DNA of 64,000 nucleotides from Rhodobacteraceae bacterium (ex Bugula neritina AB1) (lineage in GTDB: Bacteria; Pseudomonadota; Alphaproteobacteria; Rhodobacterales; Rhodobacteraceae): the NCBI GenBank assembly GCA_001730095.1, contig MDLF01000058.1, positions 1 to 64,000 on the forward strand. The letters run 5' to 3'. Each line of letters starts with the position of its first letter. The first letter of the stretch is position 1. The notes beneath the pieces were generated by a model. It did no database searches and was not told the origin of the DNA. It saw only the letters and a list, made by a program, of their open reading frames with translations. Shown piece by piece: positions 55,986 to 64,000 of the stretch. Position numbers and translations under genes: made by a program.

Positions 55986-58097
55986 ATGTCCCAAAAAAAC
56001 CCGCAGGCTCAGCTTGAGTTGACCGAATCCATCGCTGTTATTCAATTCCAAAATGCGCCGATGAATGCGATGTCTCCGGGCCTGCCCGGGGCGATCCTGC
56101 AGCAATTGCGCGCCGCGCAAGATGCCGGGGCCAAGGCGGTTCTGCTGGTGCCCGGCGGCTCTGGGGTGATGGCTGGGGCCGATATCTCGATGCAAGGGAA
56201 GGACTGGCCCGCGGACGAGCCGTTGATGTCGGACCTGATCCGCACATTGGATGATTGTGCCGTGCCAACCGCCATCCTGCTGCGCAAAAGCGCCTTGGGG
56301 GGCGGGTTGGAAATTGCCATGGCCTGCCGCTGGCGATTTGCCACTGCCGGCACGAAACTGGGCCAGCCCGAGGTCAATCTGGGCATTCCCCCCGGAGCAG
56401 GCGGCACCCAACGCCTGCCGCGCATCGTGGGCATTCAGCACGCCTTGGACATCTGCATTACAGGTCGCCCGATTGATGCGACCAAGGCCCAGTCCCTTGG
56501 CCTGATCGACGCCTTGGTGCCTGCTGAAACTGCGCAAGAGGCGTGCCTGTCGTTCCTGCGCGACGCACTGAAGGCGGGCCAGATCCCCGCACCGGCCGGC
56601 GCACGGCAGATCCCGGAGGTCGACGAAAGCGTTTTTGAGACCGCCCTGGCTCAGGCCACCAAACGCCGTCGGGGCGAAACCGCGCCAACGGCCATCATTA
56701 ACGCCATCCGCGCTGCCGCTCAGCTGCCGCTCAGCGAAGGGCTGGCACAGGAACGAAAACTCTATCTTGATTGCGTGGCTTCGGATCAGGCCGCTGCCAT
56801 GCGGCATGTGTTCTTTGCCGAACGCGCCGCCCTCAAAGGGCACACCAGCAAGGAGGCGCAGGCGCGCCCCATCACCAAGATCGCCGTTGTCGGTGCAGGC
56901 ACCATGGGCAGTGGCATTGCCATTGCCTTTATGATGGCCGGTCTCCACGTACATCTGGCCGAGCGTTCAGGCGAAGCATTGCAAGCCGGGCTGGACCGCA
57001 TCCGCGCCTTTTTCGATGGCCGCGTCAAAGCCGGCCGGATGAAGGACACAGCCGCCAGGGACATGCTGGCCAGGCTGAGCAGCAAAGCTGCGCTGGATGA
57101 CCTGCCCCCCGTCGATCTGGTGGTCGAGGCGGTGTTCGAGGAGATGGCAGTCAAGAAATCGGTGTTTGCCACCCTGGCCCAGGCCACCGCACCGGGCACC
57201 ATCCTGGCCACCAATACCTCTTATCTGGATGTGGATGAGATTGCCGCCGCTGTCCCGGACCGGGTGAGCGACGTTCTGGGCATGCATTTTTTCAGCCCTG
57301 CCAACATCATGCCCCTGCTGGAGATCGTGCGGGGCCGCGACACCGCTGATGACACGCTGGCCACGGTCCTGGCCCTGTCGAAAACCATCGGCAAGACGGG
57401 GGTTGTATCGGGTGTCTGCCACGGATTCATCGCCAACCGCAGCTTTTCCAAATACCTGCGCGAGGCCGAGTTCCTGTTGCAAGAGGGCGCAACACCCGCG
57501 CAGGTCGATGCAGCGATCCGCGCCTTTGGTCTGCCCATGGGCCCCTTTGCCGTGCGTGATCTGGCGGGGCTGGACATCGGTTGGGCGATGCGCAAATCCA
57601 CCGCCCATCTGCGCAACGCCAATGAACGCTACAGCACCGTGGGCGATGCGATCTGCGAGCGGGGCTGGTTCGGGCAGAAGACAGGCCGCGGGTTCTTTAA
57701 CTATGCCGAAGACAAACGCCGCGGTGCCGAAGACCCCGAGGTGCTGAACATCATCCGTGAAACAGGGGCCGCAGCGGGGATTACCCCACGCCAGATTTCG
57801 GATCAGGAAATCGTCGACCGCTGCCTGCTGGCGGTGGTGAACGAAGGCGCAAAAATCCTGCAAGAGGGGATCGCGCGGCGTGCCTCGGATTTCGATCTGG
57901 CCTGGATCAACGGCTATGGCTTTCCGAAATGGCGCGGCGGTCCACTGTTCTGGGCCGAGCAAACCGGGTTGCAAAAAGTTCTGGCACGGATCGGCTCCTT
58001 TCACGGCGATCACGATTTCTGGGAACCCGCCGCACTGCTGCAAGAGCTGGCCGCAGACGGAAAAACCTTTGCCCAGCATACAGGAGCACCGACATGA
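55986..58097 (+). CDS. FadJ/FadB-like enoyl-CoA hydratase / 3-hydroxyacyl-CoA dehydrogenase
   Basis: A 703-residue bifunctional beta-oxidation enzyme. Residues 1-190 are a crotonase ([28 protein letters not shown] and [20 protein letters not shown] with the two Glu). Residues about 295-480 are the NAD domain ([20 protein letters not shown]), followed by two C-terminal helical domains. The start at 55986 follows GGAGG. Coupled by ATGA to the thiolase gene. Confidence 0.92.
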   Translation: MSQKNPQAQLELTESIAVIQFQNAPMNAMSPGLPGAILQQLRAAQDAGAKAVLLVPGGSGVMAGADISMQGKDWPADEPLMSDLIRTLDDCAVPTAILLRKSALGGGLEIAMACRWRFATAGTKLGQPEVNLGIPPGAGGTQRLPRIVGIQHALDICITGRPIDATKAQSLGLIDALVPAETAQEACLSFLRDALKAGQIPAPAGARQIPEVDESVFETALAQATKRRRGETAPTAIINAIRAAAQLPLSEGLAQERKLYLDCVASDQAAAMRHVFFAERAALKGHTSKEAQARPITKIAVVGAGTMGSGIAIAFMMAGLHVHLAERSGEALQAGLDRIRAFFDGRVKAGRMKDTAARDMLARLSSKAALDDLPPVDLVVEAVFEEMAVKKSVFATLAQATAPGTILATNTSYLDVDEIAAAVPDRVSDVLGMHFFSPANIMPLLEIVRGRDTADDTLATVLALSKTIGKTGVVSGVCHGFIANRSFSKYLREAEFLLQEGATPAQVDAAIRAFGLPMGPFAVRDLAGLDIGWAMRKSTAHLRNANERYSTVGDAICERGWFGQKTGRGFFNYAEDKRRGAEDPEVLNIIRETGAAAGITPRQISDQEIVDRCLLAVVNEGAKILQEGIARRASDFDLAWINGYGFPKWRGGPLFWAEQTGLQKVLARIGSFHGDHDFWEPAALLQELAADGKTFAQHTGAPT

Positions 58098-59281
58098 GCC
58101 AACGTCAGGCTGTCATCGTTTCGACCGCGCGCACGCCGATTGCCAAGGCAGGGCGCGGTGCGTTCAACATCACTCACCCAGCCGAACTGGGCGGCCATGC
58201 GATTGAACACGCCGTGAAACGCGCAGGCCTTGATCCCGCCCGCGTCGAAGATGTCGTGATGGGGTGCGGGATGCCCGAGGGCAAGCAAGGCTTCAACATC
58301 GCCCGCATGTCGGGCCTGCGGGGCGGTGTGCCGGTGAACGCGGGCGGGCTGGTGATCTCGCGCCATTGTTCGTCGGGGCTGCAAGCAATCACCTTTGCCG
58401 CGCAGCAGATCGTCATGGAAGGCGCGCCGGCCATGGTGGCGGGCGGGGTGGAACATATCTCTCTGGTGATGGGCCAGCGTTCGCCTGGCGCACAGGACAA
58501 CGACTGGCTTCAGGCCAACAAACCCGACCTCTTCATGCCGATGCTGGACACTGCCGAAGTGGTGGCCAAACGCTATGGCGTTTCGCGCGAGGTGCAGGAT
58601 GAATACGCCCTGCAAAGCCAGAACCGCACCGCCGCCGCGCAAGAGGCCGGGGCTTTTGACGATGAGATCGTGCCCCTGGCAACAACCAAACAGGTGGTGG
58701 ATCGCGAAACCGGGGAAACCTCGCTCCAGGAGGTGACGCTGACCAAGGACGAAGGCAACCGCCCGGGCACCAAGCTGGAAAACCTCGCCTCTCTCAAACC
58801 TATCAAGGGCGCGGGCCACACCGTGACCGCAGGCAATGCCAGCCAGCTCTCGGACGGGGCATCGGCCTGCGTGCTGATGGAAGCAGGCGAGGCCGAAAAA
58901 GCCGGGCTGGAGCCTCTGGGTGCCTATCGCGGCATGGTCGTCGCGGGGCTGGAGCCAGATGAAATGGGCATCGGCCCGGTCTATGCCATCCCGCGCCTGC
59001 TGGAACGGCACAACCTGACCATCGATGACATCGACTTGTGGGAATTGAACGAGGCCTTTGCCGTTCAGACTGTCTATTGCCGCGACCGTTTGGGCATCCC
59101 GAATGAACGGCTGAACGTCAACGGCGGCGCCATTTCCGTGGGCCACCCTTTTGGCATGAGCGGCGCGCGTCTGACCGGCCATGCCCTGATCGAGGGCCGC
59201 CGCCGCAAGGCAAAATATGCCGTCGTGACCATGTGCATTGCCGGTGGTCAGGGTGCCGCTGCCTTGTTCGAAATTTTCTGA
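58094..59281 (+). CDS. Acetyl-CoA acyltransferase (thiolase)
   Basis: A 395-residue thiolase with nucleophile Cys in [30 protein letters not shown] (His) and CIAGGQGAA (second Cys). It cleaves the 3-ketoacyl-CoA made by the upstream bifunctional enzyme. The start at 58094 overlaps the previous stop. Confidence 0.93.
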   Translation: MSQRQAVIVSTARTPIAKAGRGAFNITHPAELGGHAIEHAVKRAGLDPARVEDVVMGCGMPEGKQGFNIARMSGLRGGVPVNAGGLVISRHCSSGLQAITFAAQQIVMEGAPAMVAGGVEHISLVMGQRSPGAQDNDWLQANKPDLFMPMLDTAEVVAKRYGVSREVQDEYALQSQNRTAAAQEAGAFDDEIVPLATTKQVVDRETGETSLQEVTLTKDEGNRPGTKLENLASLKPIKGAGHTVTAGNASQLSDGASACVLMEAGEAEKAGLEPLGAYRGMVVAGLEPDEMGIGPVYAIPRLLERHNLTIDDIDLWELNEAFAVQTVYCRDRLGIPNERLNVNGGAISVGHPFGMSGARLTGHALIEGRRRKAKYAVVTMCIAGGQGAAALFEIF

Positions 59282-59316
59282 CCCCGATTTGACCCAGATT
59301 TGACCCGGAGCGCGCG

Positions 59317-61107
59317 ATGACCAGCATCCTCGATCGCAAGACCATCGATTTCATTCTGTTCGATATGCTCTCAGTCGAACAGCAATGCGGTGCAGGACGG
59401 TATCAGGATCACGACAGACAGTCGCTTGATGCCGTCCTGGATCTCGCTCAGAAGCTATCCGAGGATGAGCTCTGGCCACATGCCGCCCTGTCCGACACCC
59501 GCGAGCCGCAGCTTGTTGAGGGTCAGGCACGCATTCTGCCCGAAGCAAAAGACGCATTGGCCAAACTGCGCGAGGCCGGGTTCTTTGCCGCGCATGCGGA
59601 TTACGAGCTTGGCGGGATGCAACTGCCAGTCAGCGTCAATCACGCCTGCAACGGCATGATGAAGGGCGCCAATGTCAGTACCCACGCCTATATGTCGCTG
59701 ACGCGCGCCGCCGGGAACCTGCTGAAGGCGCACGGAACCGACTGGCAAAAATGGGTCTATATGGAACCGATGCTCGAGGGCCGGTTCTTTGGCACCATGT
59801 GCCTGTCGGAACCCGATGCGGGCTCGTCGCTGGCCGATATCCGCACCCGGGCCAAAAACATGGGCGACGGCACCTATCATTTGACCGGATCCAAGATGTG
59901 GATCAGCGGCGGCGATCAGGATGTGTCAGAAAACATCGTGCATCTGGTGCTGGCCCGCCTGCCCGATGCCCCGCCGGGTGTACGCGGGATTTCCCTGTTT
60001 GCGGTGCCCAAATATCTGGTCAACGAAGACGGCTCACTGGGCGCGCGCAACGGGGTCGTGACGGCGGGCCTCAACCACAAGATGGGCTATCGCGGCACCA
60101 CCAACTGTCTGCTCAGCCTGGGCGATCCGGCCCCGGCCATTGGCACGCTGGTGGGTAAAGAGAACCACGGGCTGGCCACCATGTTCCACATGATGAACGA
60201 GGCGCGGATCGGTGTTGGCATCGGGGCGGCCATGCTGGGCTCGGTGGGCTACCGCTATTCGCTGAACTACGCGCAGGAGCGCCGTCAGGGGCGCACCCTG
60301 TCCAACCGCGATCCGCTCTCAAAGCCGGTACTGCTGATTGAACATGCCGACGTGCGCCGGATGTTACTGCGGCAAAAGGCGCTGTCCGAGGGGGCGATCG
60401 CCCTGTGTCTCTATGCGGGCGATCTGGTCGACCGCAGCATCCTGACCGATGATCCGGCAGAGAAGGAACGCCTTGCCGCGCTGCTTGATCTGCTGACGCC
60501 TGTGGTCAAGTCCTGGCCGTCCGAGTTCGGGCTGGACGCCAACCGCGAGGCGATTCAGATTCTGGGCGGCTATGGCTATACCCGGGAATTCCCGGTTGAA
60601 CGGCTTTACCGTGACAACCGGCTGAACATGATCCACGAGGGTACCAATGGCATTCAGGCCCTCGACCTTCTGGGTCGCAAGATCATCGGCAACGGGATGA
60701 AGTCCCTCGACATCTTCCGCCAGGAGGTCGCGACCACCCTGGCCGAAGCACGTGATCAAGACGCGCTGAAACCCCATTGCGCACGTCTGGAGCAAATGCT
60801 GTCAGACTTGACCAAAACCGCCGAGTCGGTGGCTGAGACGATGCAATCGGCCTCCAAGGATCAGGCCTTGGCCCATGCAAGCGCCTATCTGAATGCCTTT
60901 GGTCATTTCGTGGTGGCCTGGCTGTGGGTGCGCATGGCCAGCACAGCCGCCCTCCAACCCGCAAGCAGGGACGAGGCGTTCCTGACCGGCAAGAAAACCG
61001 CCTGTGCGTTCTTCTTGCAGCATGAACTGCCGCAGGCGCAGGCCTGGCTGGAGATTGCGGGCGCTGACACCAGCCTGCTGGCCAATGCCACCGCCGAAGT
61101 GTTCTAG
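59317..61107 (+). CDS. Acyl-CoA dehydrogenase, about 600-residue class
   Basis: A 596-residue FAD enzyme: CLSEPDAGSSLADIRTRA, GSKMWISGGDQ, then GGYGYTREFPVERLYRDNRL and IHEGTNGIQALDLLGRK with the catalytic-type Glu. Length and the C-terminal extension place it with the larger, DmdC-like class rather than short-chain enzymes. GGAGCGCGCG precedes the ATG. Third gene of the plus-strand beta-oxidation operon. Confidence 0.9.
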   Translation: MTSILDRKTIDFILFDMLSVEQQCGAGRYQDHDRQSLDAVLDLAQKLSEDELWPHAALSDTREPQLVEGQARILPEAKDALAKLREAGFFAAHADYELGGMQLPVSVNHACNGMMKGANVSTHAYMSLTRAAGNLLKAHGTDWQKWVYMEPMLEGRFFGTMCLSEPDAGSSLADIRTRAKNMGDGTYHLTGSKMWISGGDQDVSENIVHLVLARLPDAPPGVRGISLFAVPKYLVNEDGSLGARNGVVTAGLNHKMGYRGTTNCLLSLGDPAPAIGTLVGKENHGLATMFHMMNEARIGVGIGAAMLGSVGYRYSLNYAQERRQGRTLSNRDPLSKPVLLIEHADVRRMLLRQKALSEGAIALCLYAGDLVDRSILTDDPAEKERLAALLDLLTPVVKSWPSEFGLDANREAIQILGGYGYTREFPVERLYRDNRLNMIHEGTNGIQALDLLGRKIIGNGMKSLDIFRQEVATTLAEARDQDALKPHCARLEQMLSDLTKTAESVAETMQSASKDQALAHASAYLNAFGHFVVAWLWVRMASTAALQPASRDEAFLTGKKTACAFFLQHELPQAQAWLEIAGADTSLLANATAEVF

Positions 61108-61110
61108 CGC

Positions 61111-61398
61111 TCAGGGCACCAGCACGTTCTGCTGAAACACCGGCAGGCCCGCGGCGGTGGCCAGGGCCTGGTTCACCTGTTCCAGGGGATAGCTGTGCGA
61201 CTGGATGCGCGACAGGTCCAACTGGCCGCTTGCGATCATCTCGACCACCCGGCCCGGCGCATCACGGTCGAACCAGAACGACCCGACCAGCGTGATCCCG
61301 CGCAGCACCAACCCGCCAGCCTGCGGCGGCACGGCTTCACGACCTTCGATTGTCAGTTGGCCGGCCTCAAACCCCGTTTGGGCATATTTGATGATCAC
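61111..61398 (-). pseudogene. C-terminal fragment of a zinc-type alcohol dehydrogenase/quinone reductase
   Basis: The 95 residues align with the end of medium-chain dehydrogenases: LRGITLVGSFWFDRDAPGRV, then DLSRIQSHSYPLEQVNQALA. The catalytic and coenzyme domains are missing. An AAGGAAT-GTG start stands 18 bp after the SnoaL-like gene, so it could still be translated. Most simply it is the remnant of a deleted gene. Confidence 0.6.
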
Positions 61399-61416
61399 AT
61401 TCCTTGTCAGGCGAAG

Positions 61417-61806
61417 CTAGGCGTCATCCAGCCGGAACCCCGACCCCTTGCAATAGGCTGATTTGCTGGCGATCTTGTCGCCCTCGAAAACCAGCAGGTC
61501 CAACCCCCGCATCACCTTGCGCTGGCCTTCGATATCCATGGCCAGCGACCAGCTGGTCATGACCTTGTTCTGATCCGGATCGGCAAAATAATCCTCTCCC
61601 GCGAACGCGATCTGCCCGCGTGCGCCCGACAGCAGCGGCGCAAAGGAAGCGCGGATGTCATCCAGCCCGCGAAACACATTGCCCAACCCGTCATCATAGA
61701 CGGCATCAGCGGTGAAAAAGCGCATGACTGCGTCCAGATCGTGACGGTTGAACGCCTCGACAAATCCTTTGGTCAGCTCCTGCAGCTGTGTTGCACGTTG
61801 CATCAT
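61417..61806 (-). CDS. SnoaL-like (NTF2-fold) protein
   Basis: A 129-residue cone-shaped alpha-beta protein: FVEAFNRHDLDAVMRFFTAD, VFRGLDDIRASF, and GLDLLVFEGDKIASKSAYCK. The family includes ketosteroid isomerases, cyclases and hydroxylase partners. Tandem ATG at 61806/61803 overlaps the stop of the flavoprotein gene, so they are translationally coupled. Confidence 0.78.
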   Translation of the reverse strand: MMQRATQLQELTKGFVEAFNRHDLDAVMRFFTADAVYDDGLGNVFRGLDDIRASFAPLLSGARGQIAFAGEDYFADPDQNKVMTSWSLAMDIEGQRKVMRGLDLLVFEGDKIASKSAYCKGSGFRLDDA

Positions 61807-63821
61807 TTGGGTCCTCCAAATTCCATGGCCCATCTGTGGCCGTCATGAATGGCCATTGCGATTGGTCCCGGCGCCACGCAATCTCCGATGCGCGAGACAG
61901 ACCGGACGCCTGCCGCCGCACAATCTGCCTTGCGGGCCTCCAGATCATGAAACACGTCGGAGGCGGTGTCGCGCATTGTCACCATGACGATGTCGGCCCC
62001 TTCGATCACCTTGGGTGTGCCGGTCCAGGCGTGGGCCAGCTCGATCCGTTCAGGCGAGATGCTGGTCAGGTTGTGGGTGGGCAACAGTTCGATCTCCAAT
62101 TCGACCAACCGGCCCAGAACATGGCCGTATTCCTGCGCGAACTTGCTGTAGTTGGCGAATTCGGCCACCGGCGTCACCAGCGAGACGTCACAGCCCGCCA
62201 GTTTGAGTTTTTCGGCAATCACCGACCCCATGTAATAGTGGTCATCATCGAACACCACGACCCGGCCCGAGGGGCAATTCCCCACCATGATGTCATCGGG
62301 CGTATAGACATTCCCGGACTCCCACCCCGGCACCGGGCTGGAGTACTGCCGCCCCATGCCGTTGCGCCGCCATGGGCCGCCAGTCGCAAAGACCACGTTG
62401 GGAATGCCGAACTCCAGGATCTGTTCGGCATCCAGCGGGCTTTGCAGATAGGTGTTCACATTCGGCATCTGCGCCAGCTGACCAATCCGATACTCTGCCA
62501 CCGCCCGCCAGGCCGCCAGACCCGGCAGCGCCGCCTCTTGGATCACCCGTCCCCCCAAGGCGTCGCCCGCTTCGGCCAGGGTCACATCATACCCCCGCTT
62601 GCCCAACGTCAGGGCGCATTCCAATCCCGCAGGCCCGCCGCCGACGACCAGAACACTGTCCTGCGAACGGCGCACAGGCACGGTTTCAGGGTGCCAGCCA
62701 TCAACCTCTTTGCCAATGGTCGGGTTCTGAGTGCAGCGGATCGGAACCGACAGCAGCACGTTGGTGGTGCACATGTTGCAGCCGATACATTCGCGGATGT
62801 CGTCAATCTGCATGTCCCGGATCTTGTTCGGCAGGAACGGGTCGGCAATCGACGGGCGCGCGGCCCCAATCAGATCGAGCCGCCCCTTTTTGATGTCCGA
62901 TACCATCCGGTCCGGGTTCACATAGCGCCCCACTCCCACAACCGGTTTGGTGGTCACCGATTTCACAAAATCGGTGTATTCACGCTGATAGTCTTCCTCG
63001 AAAAACCGCGACACGCCGGAATCGTTTGACCAATCGCTGACATTCACGTCCCACAGGTCGGGGAGCTCGGCCAGCATTTCGACCACCTCGCGGCCTTCGT
63101 TCTGCCACTCCAGCCCGCCCGGTCCCATCATCTCGTCCACAGCAAAGCGTACGGCCACGGCGCATTTGTGGCCCACGGCCTCTTTCGTGGCTTCGATCAT
63201 CTGCCGGAACAGGCGCACGCGGTTTTCCAGCGACCCGCCGTATTCGTCACTGCGCCGGTTGTAGCGCGGCAACAGGAACTGCATCGGCAGTGACAGATCA
63301 TGCGCGGCATAAACATAGACAATATCCGCCCCTGCCGTCATCGCCCGCCTGGCCGCATCGGCCTGCGCCTGGATCACGCGGCGAATGTCGGATTTGTCGG
63401 CGGTCTTGGCCACATAAGGTCCAAACGACCAATAATGCGTCTGCGACGGGGCCAGCGGATATTCCCGCGTCAACTTGTTGGCCGCTGATTTGCCCGCATG
63501 ACACAGTTCAACCGCGAACAGCGCGTCATACTCGTGCACCGCATCCGCCATCCGCGCCAGAAACGGGATATCCGCATCGGACGCCAGCCGCATATGCGGG
63601 GAGGGCGAATGGTCCGAATTGCTGTCGATCATGCATTCTTCGGTGGCGACAACCCCCCAACCGCCCTCGGCCTTGGTTTTCCGATAGGCAATCGCGTGCT
63701 CCGGATAGGTAAAGCCCATGCCCGTCGCATGGGGCGCCTGAAAGAACCGGTTCTTTGCCGTCACCGGGCCGATTTGGACGGGCTCGAACAAAAGCGAGTA
63801 AGGATGCCTTGAGTTGGACAT
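61803..63821 (-). CDS. Trimethylamine-dehydrogenase-like flavoprotein
   Basis: A 672-residue enzyme with the domain order of TMADH/FadH. ILFEPIQIG-like LLFEPVQIGPVTAKNRFFQA starts the barrel, CIGCNMC plus a Cys 11 residues later is the 4Fe-4S site, and VLVVGGGPAGLECALTLGKR opens the nucleotide half. The TMADH residue Cys30 that binds FMN covalently is Ala here (PHATGMG). So it is closer in chemistry to enoate reductases or N-demethylases with non-covalent FMN. Start at 63821; upstream frame to 63953 lacks a ribosome-binding site. Substrate unknown. Confidence 0.82.
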   Translation of the reverse strand: MSNSRHPYSLLFEPVQIGPVTAKNRFFQAPHATGMGFTYPEHAIAYRKTKAEGGWGVVATEECMIDSNSDHSPSPHMRLASDADIPFLARMADAVHEYDALFAVELCHAGKSAANKLTREYPLAPSQTHYWSFGPYVAKTADKSDIRRVIQAQADAARRAMTAGADIVYVYAAHDLSLPMQFLLPRYNRRSDEYGGSLENRVRLFRQMIEATKEAVGHKCAVAVRFAVDEMMGPGGLEWQNEGREVVEMLAELPDLWDVNVSDWSNDSGVSRFFEEDYQREYTDFVKSVTTKPVVGVGRYVNPDRMVSDIKKGRLDLIGAARPSIADPFLPNKIRDMQIDDIRECIGCNMCTTNVLLSVPIRCTQNPTIGKEVDGWHPETVPVRRSQDSVLVVGGGPAGLECALTLGKRGYDVTLAEAGDALGGRVIQEAALPGLAAWRAVAEYRIGQLAQMPNVNTYLQSPLDAEQILEFGIPNVVFATGGPWRRNGMGRQYSSPVPGWESGNVYTPDDIMVGNCPSGRVVVFDDDHYYMGSVIAEKLKLAGCDVSLVTPVAEFANYSKFAQEYGHVLGRLVELEIELLPTHNLTSISPERIELAHAWTGTPKVIEGADIVMVTMRDTASDVFHDLEARKADCAAAGVRSVSRIGDCVAPGPIAMAIHDGHRWAMEFGGPK

Positions 63822-64000
63822 GCGGCGGAACCTGTTCTTGGTTTGGCTATTTGAACCCGGCGTCTTCTTGGAAGCACTGGCGAAGACGCCGGGTGACGCG
63901 CAGGGAGAGGGCGCGCGCTGTTGGATTTCAGGGCGAACCGGCCAGCGCCGCAAAGCGACGCCGCCGGATCAGTGAAGCAGTTGTGAAGGCGCGCGTCATA
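63822..64000. other. Right-edge non-coding stretch
   Basis: It probably holds the promoter of the minus-strand flavoprotein operon. No complete feature is recognised before the window ends. Confidence 0.4.

Overview
The window reads as a chromosome or large replicon segment of a marine alphaproteobacterium of the Rhodobacterales (Roseobacter group, close in character to Leisingera/Phaeobacter/Ruegeria). The evidence is the housekeeping order miaB-phoH-ybeY-corC-lnt-metK-trmB, a SAM/SAH riboswitch (a class known only from Rhodobacterales) in front of metK, the aroA-cmk pair, and a MttB-like methyltransferase next to a GcvT-type demethylating oxidoreductase. Genus is an inference; no rRNA is present.

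Layout. 1-1.4 kb: end of a phenylacetate locus (paaZ C-terminus, paaX). 1.57 kb: elongator tRNA-Met. 1.9-5.0 kb: arsenic operon with an ArsR-ArsC fusion, the ArsJ-associated GAPDH and ArsJ. 5.3-18.8 kb: core genes, with two small envelope proteins sharing one cysteine-bearing module between miaB and phoH, and a periplasmic ClpP-like protein between metK and trmB. 19.0-25.0 kb: a catabolic group (M20 amidohydrolase, diaminopropionate ammonia-lyase, M24 peptidase, Asp/Glu-racemase-like protein, sulfatase-like hydrolase). 25.1-28.7 kb: a Mn/Zn ABC importer of the SitABCD type with Fur/Mur-like boxes. 28.7-33.9 kb: LysR regulator divergent from a non-pyrrolysine MttB homologue and a dimethylglycine/sarcosine dehydrogenase-like protein. 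34.2-34.8 kb: cold-shock protein and a 58-residue conserved-looking protein.

34.9-45.8 kb is a graveyard of mobile DNA. A degenerate IS66 element (minus strand) is split by a 2.57-kb serine-recombinase element that sits exactly inside a Gly-Arg codon junction of tnpC. The same IS66 carries five inserts, mostly about 40 bp, each a hairpin with a short loop followed by CTGCC; a sixth copy lies far away behind arsJ. The region also holds a frameshifted EcoRII-type endonuclease relic, an ADP-ribosyltransferase-like protein, a truncated abortive-infection gene, a second IS66 in which tnpB and tnpC are fused by deletion, an IS3 orfA relic, and an IS21-like array of terminal repeats.

46-63.8 kb is a coherent, apparently undescribed catabolic cluster: TetR regulator, a two-subunit coenzyme-B12 acyl-CoA mutase with non-canonical substrate-site residues, its MeaB-type GTPase, two old-yellow-enzyme/FadH-like iron-sulfur flavoproteins, two SDRs, an acyl-CoA ligase, a FadJ-like bifunctional enzyme, thiolase, acyl-CoA dehydrogenase, a SnoaL-like and an ABM-like small protein. 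Related A/T-rich candidate operators occur at its three divergent promoters. The genes suggest activation of a branched or cyclic acid, double-bond reduction, carbon-skeleton rearrangement and beta-oxidation; the substrate cannot be read from the sequence.
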